The notes under the pieces: model-generated
What the model saw: the letters and a program-made list of their open reading frames with translations, nothing else
Databases searched by the model: none
Told to the model about the DNA's origin: nothing
In this document: piece by piece, positions 55,840 through 64,000 of the stretch
Numbering within the stretch: position 1 is the first letter of the stretch
How the letters are laid out: every line of letters starts with the position of its first letter
Made by a program: the position numbers and the translations under genes
Assembly (NCBI GenBank): GCA_000827205.1
Contig: KN832567.1
Location: 393,189-457,188 of the forward strand
DNA: 64,000 nucleotides
Direction of reading: 5' to 3'
Source: Plicaturopsis crispa FD-325 SS-3
Taxonomy: Eukaryota; Basidiomycota; Agaricomycetes; Amylocorticiales; Amylocorticiaceae

Positions 55840-55847
55840 GATGGGAT
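55840..55847 (+). repeat. Target site duplication, right (8 bp)
   Basis: GATGGGAT directly after the right end of the hAT-like element. Confidence 0.85.
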
Positions 55848-55985
55848 CCGATTTATACCATCTCGCCTGTTATGGCAATATGTAACGATCGGGGGATGCC
55901 GAGATCTCCCAGCGTCCCGTAGACGTCAGAATCTGGTCAGCTCACGGCGCGGTGTCGCGCCTGCTTCAGTGCTTGAACTTGTACG

Positions 55986-56059
55986 ACGACCACTTCATTT
56001 TGACTCGCTTATATCTGCAAGGACGACCACTTCATTTTGACTCGCTTATATCTGCAAGG
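55986..56059 (+). repeat. Tandem duplication of 37 bp
   Basis: The unit starting ACGACCACTTCATTTTGACT occurs twice without a gap or mismatch (55986-56022 and 56023-56059). Confidence 0.95.
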
Positions 56060-59051
56060 ACTAGTACTGCTGTTCTGACTCGTGGAAAGGGCCATGGATC
56101 CACGCGCTTTCGTCCTCTTATGCTGCCGACCCGCTCTGAATAACGTCTATCAAAACGCACTAGACGTACGTGACGATACGGTGTCCTATGCACCCTCAGA
56201 TGTCTCTGATTAGCTTGGAACCGATGATCTTTACCCATACAAGTTGAGGCCCCAGTTGGGAACCAGTGCACTTCTCCGAGCAAACTGTCATGAGCAGGCT
56301 CGATCCCAACGAGGGTTTGGCCATGAAGAACTATGTACGACCTGTGTACCACGCTCCTACATGGATCGATGCAGACGGGTGTCTCATTAAGCTTCAGCTC
56401 ACTCCGCGGAGGATTCGCAAGGGTTCTAAGAAAGAGGGAGGTGTGTATAATTGCGAAGTGCCCGTTGAATATCCAGCTGATGAAGTGTTGTGCAGCGTGA
56501 CTGCTCTAGCTTCAACTCGTCACTCCACTCCTACTGTCGGGCCATAGACCATGAACGCTCCTACTACACCGACTTCGCAGCCGCAAAAAAATAGCAAGCC
56601 TACCGCATGATGTCTCTCGGATTACACCGACTTCAACGCGCCGAAGCGGGGATTACGAGGACTGCTCCCTCGCCGCTTTGCCTCCTACTCATGCGCGTCA
56701 TTTTACAATGCTCGCGCGACGTACGGTGCGCACAGCAGCCAGAGCATATCGCCAAACTTCTTGCTGGTCCCTGCCAAACCGCATGTGGCAACGACCGACG
56801 TACCGTCCGTAAACGATATCGCACTGATTCGACCTCGACCGCCTCAACAGTCTCCATGCGCACGTCGACTCGCTGAAGGCGCCGTCACAACCATACAGGA
56901 GGCTCAGAATCGTCGTGACATGAAGTGCTCACACCTCAGCCTGGGCATCAGTTTCCACCCGGCACCAGCAATGGGCCGATGGCCATATGCGTCCCGAAGT
57001 CTGATGCATGTCTCTCAAATTGCCGGGGTCAGCGTAACGTTATGCACACAAAAATGAATTATGGGATGTAGTCGCGAACTGGACGCCTTGTGCCTTCGAC
57101 TCTCGAACATACGGCAGTACGCAGGAAAGTAGACCGTTTTTCGAGGCTGCGTCCCGCTGGACTTGCAGACAACTCCAAGACAGCTCCGGAGGCCCACCGG
57201 CCGATAGCGAAGCCTGTTTTCCTCGCGATATGGGGTCAATGTGGGGTTGGCAACGGATCGCAGGGGAGCGAGTTGCGACATTGTGATACTTCCTTTTGTC
57301 AACCCCATGCGCGAACTTGGAGATAGGCATAGACACGCGTCGGGGTCTCGGGCACCGTTCCTCCCCGCTGACGAAGTCTTCCTGAGATATTTGCGACGCG
57401 GCGTACTTAAGTACAGGATGCTTCAGGAAACTCCCAGTAGTCACGCGGAGTATCACAAGAGAGCCTTCGGGGCCGCTGCGGCTGAGCGCTGAGTGCTGGA
57501 CGTTGTGCACAAGCTTGATCATATGCATAAGTTATGAGTACATCGCATGTCTACAGGCCCGAGGTACTACGCGTACGCGCGAGGCTCAAACAAACGTTCG
57601 CGGCACACCCTCGACAAAGCAGGCGTTTGCATTAATTAAGTGCTCAAATACTTAGCTCCGTGTGTGCGGTTGCGAGGGTATCGCCCGCAGGAGCAGTCTT
57701 CGCGGTTCCTCAGGAACGGTGGAGGCGTCGGTCTGGGTCACGCAGTCACCGAGATGGAAGTGGGGGTATGTAGGGAGGGATAGGAACGAGGGTCCCAGTG
57801 TCGGCATCGATGGACGACCGCCCATCCATATATAAGCGGGGCGCGTGGCTTTCATCACGCCGAGTTACTGTACCACTTGCCTGCCACTTGCTGTAAAATA
57901 TTGTAGTGCATCAAGTTCGCCCACAACATTGGCAAGTATGGACCTATGGGCCCATCGTATACATAAGAAGTACTTTGAGCGCTCCTTGTGCTGTCGGGGG
58001 AGCTCGTGAGCGTCAGCCGTAGTTTAAGGAGAGGATACTGCATACCATAAGGCGGACCGTAATTTGCCCGCAATACAATAAAGCAAGTGAGACTCTGAAG
58101 AGTGCTGGTATCAAGAGTGACAATATCTTCCCCCACACACTTGAGGAGCCTCATGACAGCGCTTCAAGGTCCAGACGCCGCCGATATAGTATTCCATGAG
58201 CTTGTCAAAGACCATAACTGAGTCCGGGTCCGAGACTGCTCTGCACGGTAGGAAGTCTATCAGTCCGGAAGTTGTTGTTGCTGTCCCTGCATACATACCA
58301 CGTGCAATGCAATCCTCCGACCGCAGTTCGAGGCAGGATGAGGATATCCTCCACAACTTCACTGAGACATGCAGGCCTGAACTCCTGTGGCGTCGATGCG
58401 TCGATGCAGGTTCCCACAAATACCGCGGGTATCCTCGACAGAATTTGCTTCCTCTTGCCATCACTGGGACCGGTCTCCTGGGGCCCGGTCCTGGGGCGTG
58501 GCTCATTAATCAATGGGAGCAGGTTTGGTCTTGTGAGGTTGTAGCACGATCGATAATCTGCTAAATGACCCACTCGCAATAGCGCAAAAACCGAATTCCA
58601 CCAGAACGTGGAGCTTTAATTGACGAAAAAATATTGAGTATGTCGAGCTACTTGTGAGGGGGCGCGAGGAGCAAAGCGAAGGCCTGCTGTCAGACGCAAC
58701 GACGACGACGGTCGGACGACCGACGCTCAGTTGCCAAAAGCGGCATCTAATTGGAAGTCAGCGGCGATGGCTGTATAGAGCAGGGCTGCACGCAGAAAAT
58801 AAAATCATCCGCAGATGGAACGCCGCCAACTTCCAAGATTTATTATAATATAGGCCCCAGCTTGGGCCCCCGGTTCTGTCATAACACTTTTTCCTCTCGT
58901 CTTTACTTACTATGTCCATCAACTGAACGAAAATCGCGATTCCGCCCTTTCCCCCTTCCTTCTAACGGTTTACTCACAACGCGGCTAGCGAGTTCGACAT
59001 CTCCGCGCGCAGAATAGGGTGGGCGCGGGTGTGCTATAGTGCGCACCAGAA
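56060..59051. other. Gene-poor stretch of 3 kb
   Basis: No supported gene. A plus-strand open frame at about 56281-56547 (starting MSRLDPNEG) and minus-strand frames at 58205-58579 look open but match nothing I know and lack convincing splice partners. A strong TATA-like sequence (CCATATATAAGC) lies on the plus strand at 57826-57837 with no gene after it. The stretch may hold relics of decayed genes or an unannotated non-coding transcript. Confidence 0.45.
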
Positions 59052-60608
59052 ATGGGGGCTGCTGTGTTTCTAGAGCTCAAGGGTGTGTTCGCTTGATTCA
59101 GCTGTGTGAGCTATACGCTCGTGGCTTGACTGATGTATGCACAGTTGTCGGCTTGGTCCTAGTGTCAGCTGTGGTGATAGGGACGGCGTATCGACTGTAC
59201 ATACGGCGATGGCGTATCTGGTGGGATGATGGCTTTGCATTTATCGGCACGGTGAGTACCACAGAGTCAGGCATCATGCAATTCGCTAGATGTCTCACGC
59301 TGGATTCCATTAGGCGGGCTTCCTCGTACAGCTTGCTGCACTGTTCGTGCATGTGCACGATGGTACGTCTACAATGGCGCGGCTACGAGGACAGTATCCT
59401 CACCAGGAATGCATATTTCAGTGCAAAGTTTATCTCGCCTAACGCGAGTTGCTGGTTATTATATGATTGCCATGAGTTTCTATTTCGTTACATGGTAGGA
59501 TCATCATATCGTCTCACATGGATCGTGTACTGAAATACGCGAATGCTAGGACCGCACGCTTATCGATTATCTTCTCTGTTATCCGTATTGACCCCAGCAG
59601 CTACCGGCGAAAAAAGCTATATTTCTGCGTCGTGCTCTTCGTCCTCGCCTTCATAATGCTCAGCGTGCAGTTGTTCCTCGAATGCGAACCACAGCCAAAC
59701 TGGAAGAATCAGGATCATCCGCAGGTACGTAACTGCGCCTGATGCACTTTGTTAGCGGGCTAACGTGAATCTCGCGCGTCAGTGCAAATTGACAGATGCC
59801 GTAGCATGGACCCAGTTTGCCAGTGAGTGCTCCCCGATCTTGTCTTGCAATCCCAGTCTCACATTGATATATCATTACAAGCTGATATTGTCGCGGACTC
59901 TATCCTCCTATGGGCCCCCCTCAAAATCCTGTCAGGTCTCGAAGACAGAGGTCTTCGCCGCCGCCTGAAACTCATCTTCTCAACATGCATCGCGACAACA
60001 ATCGCATCGCTTGTGCACTCGATCTTCATCCTCAAAGCGAAAGGCGCAGCCACAATTGTCGTTGCAACAATTGAAGTAAGAGCATTCTTCTTTGTAGACC
60101 CTTACGCGCTGTCTCACATGTCTCCCAGAACTGCATATCGTTAACAGTGTGCAACCTTCCAATCATCATCGCGGTGACTCTCCGGCTGCGCAGCCACTAC
60201 AGCTCCTACGGCGACAGCACCGAGCGCACCGGCGTACCACGCTCCACGTTCCTCAGCTTTGCGTCATTAGGTTTCCGTCACTCGCACACTTACGGCGGCG
60301 GTCTCTCGCGCACTAGCCGCTCGAACTCACACACGTCCGAGGAGGATGGGCACGGGCACGCCTTCACCGTGATCACACTCCCGACGACGACGATAGGGGA
60401 CTCGGATCACCACTGCGAGCACCATGAAGCGGGTTCGCCAAGGGGGTCGAAGGATGACAAGCGCGAACGCGAACACGAACGTGAGCACCCTGCGGACAAG
60501 GACATCGCGGATATGGAGGTGGACGAGGACGGGGCGGAGGCGAGTAAAATCGGACAGAGCCACCGTCGGACAGAATCGCATCCTCGTCGACCTAGTGCTA
60601 CTGTCTGA
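59052..60608 (+). CDS. Pth11/rhodopsin-domain integral membrane protein
   Basis: Eight exons (59052-59082, 59145-59251, 59314-59362, 59422-59494, 59550-59724, 59783-59822, 59882-60075, 60129-60608) give 382 residues. About seven hydrophobic helices can be seen in order, including VVGLVLVSAVVIGTAY, AGFLVQLAALFVHV, YMIAMSFYFVTW, LYFCVVLFVLAFIMLSVQLF, LIFSTCIATTIASLVHSIF and NLPIIIAVTL. The fungal rhodopsin-domain marks are present: WRIWWDDGFA after helix 2, and ARLSIIFSVIRIDP. The cytosolic tail of about 140 residues is rich in Ser, His and Asp/Glu (GDSDHHCEHHE). Relatives are orphan receptor-like proteins at the plasma membrane; the ligand is unknown. The 31-nt first exon starts at the only in-frame ATG nearby. 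Confidence 0.87.
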
Positions 60609-61010
60609 ATATCGTTTGTCCACGCTCATTCCACCTGCTTTCTACTATGCTCTGGGGTTTTCTTTTCGCATGTGCTTTCTTACATATTGTATTTGTACTC
60701 TAATCCGTCGGTCAGTTAATAGTCATCGTACCGGCGTTTGCATTCGTGTCTACTACTATGGATTTATGGACTCCTTCGAGATGAACGCCCAGTCATGATA
60801 CTATTTGTCAATGTTCAATCGCTCGAGGTGCGTACTATGAACGCGACGACAATCTGCTGCAGGCTCAGCGGCAAGGAAGTGCGTCGAGAGCAGCGATACA
60901 TTTCAGTCCAGCAGTCAGGATCAATCTATAGTTTTCGAAGTTACATGCTACACTTGTGCTACATACACATAGCTTCCTTCGCGTTCTTTCCTTCTCTACA
61001 TCCCTTGTGC
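60609..61010. other. Convergent intergenic region
   Basis: About 400 bp between the stop codons of the membrane protein gene and TPI1. No gene or repeat seen; it must hold both 3' ends. Confidence 0.4.
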
Positions 61011-62158
<1,148 letters not shown>

Positions 62159-63289
62159 AGTTACAGATGAAGAGCGTTATGAGCGACGGAGAGCAGATGC
62201 AGTGATGGTTCGGTGCAAAAGACAGATATCGCAATTTTCTGACTATCTGGCGCGCCGCGATCCAGACGCGGCCGCAGCGATGGACGCGCTCGCCGCGACG
62301 CCGAATCTTCCTCTTCCTCCTCCTCCCGCTACTACTACATAATCACGCACGATCTGGATTCAGAGGCATACCTTCTCGATGGATATGGCCACGGAAAGCT
62401 CTCGGGGGATGGTGCAGGCGTCAATGTCCGTGTTTTGGATATTGGATGTGGGGACTCGGCGCTCAGCAGCCTCAGCTGTAACTGGCAGAAAGTGCGTGGT
62501 ATTTATATTAGGATATCCGAGCCCGCGAGGTTGAAGGAATTGTTTCGACGGATGCTAAGGGAGACTAGTGGTATTGCTTTCTGGCTCGCGATGTGGTCCT
62601 GTCTCTCTATTCCACCCACGATCACCCATACGCCTCACCTCGAATCATATATCTGTTTGTGAACCCATCTTGCACCCAAAGTGGCCGTTGCCGACACGCA
62701 GAGCCTCAATAGGGCGCACCTCAACAGTCCACTCGTTCAACCCAAGTCCAACCTCTCCAGAATTTCGTACTTTTTCTTGCTTTCACCGTCAAGCTACCGT
62801 TTGATTCAGAAGTCACCAAGATAAGATAACTCACCGACCAAACCGTAGAACCCAAAAATACGACCCTCAAACGACGCGTGGTCCATCGGCACCATGATCA
62901 CATGGACTCTTCAACTATATTCTGCAGACGTGGCGTCCCTGCGCACTTGGGGTCAGTGTTGTGCCGACAGAGGCGAAACCGGCCAGTCATTGACCAGATG
63001 TCGTGACTAGCTGGCGACTAGCCGGCGACTGCAGAAACGACTGGTCTATGCGCACAGACCACCTTCTTAATATAGTATATTTTCCCCTGAGTTAGCAGCT
63101 GTCTGCGGTGGCCTGCTTTCGACGCGATTCGCACTTCGGGCCATAACTTCGAGCATGAACATGTTGCCGCCGCCAGCGGCCTGCGCCTCGAAAACATACG
63201 GTCCACGGCGCCGCTAAGTCGCTTTCTCATGGACGGCTGCGTCATGAATCGAGGCTCTCACCAGTTGCGCCTCCGTGTCCCTCGCCGCA
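62159..63289. other. Upstream region of TPI1, no gene seen
   Basis: About 1.1 kb. It should contain the TPI1 promoter near 62160-62350; a pyrimidine-rich run (CTTCCTCTTCCTCCTCCTCCC, 62308-62328) lies there. Beyond it only short open frames are present. Confidence 0.4.
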
Positions 63290-63560
63290 CGACGCGATTG
63301 TGGACGAGGATCACCGCAAGATCACGCTGACGTTCGCGCAGGTGCTAGGCGTACATGGACGTCATCGCTTTCTACTGCAACAAGAAGAGCGGCATGAAGC
63401 TGGAGGACACCGGCCTCGCCGACGTCGCCCTGGGGCAAGCATGCACTCGTCGACTCTGGACGCCTCTGCACAAGCCAGTACGAGTTCTATCACTATGCAC
63501 TCGACTAGTCCTTTGTGGCATACTTGCCCAGAGTCATCTACTTTGGAGACCTGTGAGTCG
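63290..63560 (+). pseudogene. Degenerate coding remnant of unknown family
   Basis: Reads like part of a real protein spread over different frames: AIVDEDHRKITLTFAQ in one frame, then DVIAFYCNKKSGMKLEDTGLA, then HALVDSGRLCTSQYEFYHYALD, a stop, and SFVAYLPRVIYFGDL. The third and fourth pieces are in the same frame on either side of a TAG; the second is in another frame, without splice sites to explain the change. The composition (DVIAFYCNKK, YEFYHYA) looks protein-like, but I do not recognise the family. Probably a decayed host gene; alternatively the edge of an unusual multi-exon gene continuing to the right. Confidence 0.35.
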
Positions 63561-64000
63561 TGTGCTTTTTTCCCAGTGTGGCGCGCTTGCATCGACGGGA
63601 AGTTGCTATTGCCGCCCTACTGCATCAATAACTCAGACCCTCCTCGTATCGAAAATCGTGTCTCCTCTGATGCCCGATGCTTGAACGATGCTTGCACGGC
63701 CGCGCTAGGTCGTCACATAGTTGCTCTTGACTTCACCAATCACAACACCATTTTTCCGACGTTCACGCACAGTTCGGCCACTTTGCTTTTGATTAGATGT
63801 GTAACCTATCATAATCATACAATACAATGCTTTTTCCTCTCGTTTCTAGTGCATCCAGGTTGAATTTGCACAAATGTAAGGTCTTGCGAAGTTTCCCCTC
63901 AGCTAATTTCCCTGAGTTCGACATGTATTTCAATTGGAACGAAAAGCGAGTATGGTAGGGTTGGAATGCATCGTATAGCACGTAGTCTGGCATTGGGCAA
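63561..64000. other. Right edge, nothing recognised
   Basis: Open frames of up to about 190 codons overlap here in several frames, but none has a domain or splice context I can support. Confidence 0.3.

Noticed and set aside
56281-56547. Plus-strand open frame (MSRLDPNEG...)
   Set aside because: Plausible composition but no known domain, no splice partners and no support from neighbours; left as part of the gene-poor stretch.
58205-58579. Minus-strand open frame of about 124 codons
   Set aside because: No recognisable domain, and overlapping frames are equally open.

Overview
The window looks like nuclear DNA of a filamentous basidiomycete, most likely an Agaricomycete. Genes are dense on both strands. 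Nearly every gene is cut by many short GT-AG introns (about 45-75 nt) with a CTNAC-type branch point near the acceptor, and the protein set (F-box/WD40, BTB, MYND and Pth11-like proteins, P450) is typical of mushrooms and polypores. I found no rRNA, tRNA, CRISPR array, prophage or bacterial-style operon. Exon coordinates were built by hand from splice signals and reading phase; in each model the exon lengths sum to a multiple of three. The first exon is the least certain part of several models.

Layout. 0-7.4 kb: a SAM methyltransferase with an in-frame stop, origin recognition subunit ORC5, a BTB protein, and mitochondrial dihydrolipoamide dehydrogenase. 7.6-15.3 kb: an unknown acidic protein, a CaMKK/Ssp1-type kinase and a 1053-residue F-box/WD40 protein. 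15.6-16.5 kb: a Mutator-like MITE with 126-bp inverted ends and a 9-bp target duplication. 16.8-24 kb: an unknown basic protein, a 12-exon cytochrome P450, a kinase-fold protein and a Kre9/Knh1-like surface protein. 25.3-33.1 kb: a 30-exon BEACH/WD40 protein of about 2043 residues. 33.5-44.7 kb: an AGC kinase, an aldo-keto reductase, a short-chain dehydrogenase, a MYND zinc-finger protein, a sucrase/ferredoxin-like protein and a secreted six-hairpin glycosidase. 45-48.7 kb: a chromodomain/coiled-coil protein. 48.9-50.1 kb: a decayed inverted copy of the MYND gene plus small repeats. 50.3-55.4 kb: hemerythrin-like, YCII-like, a proline-rich unknown, and profilin. 55.5-55.8 kb: a hAT-like MITE. 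59-62.2 kb: a seven-helix Pth11-like membrane protein and triosephosphate isomerase. The right end (62.2-64 kb) has no intact gene, only a degenerate coding remnant.

How the genes relate. This is an ordinary chromosomal mixture, not a dedicated cluster. Housekeeping genes (ORC5, E3 dehydrogenase, BEACH, profilin, TPI) are interleaved with accessory oxidoreductases. The neighbouring AKR and SDR genes are both NAD(P)H enzymes on the same strand, which is suggestive but not proof of a shared pathway. The most unusual signals are in the non-genic DNA: the paired compensatory changes in the hairpins of the Mutator-like element, the five repeated motifs inside the hAT-like element, and the inverted MYND duplication.
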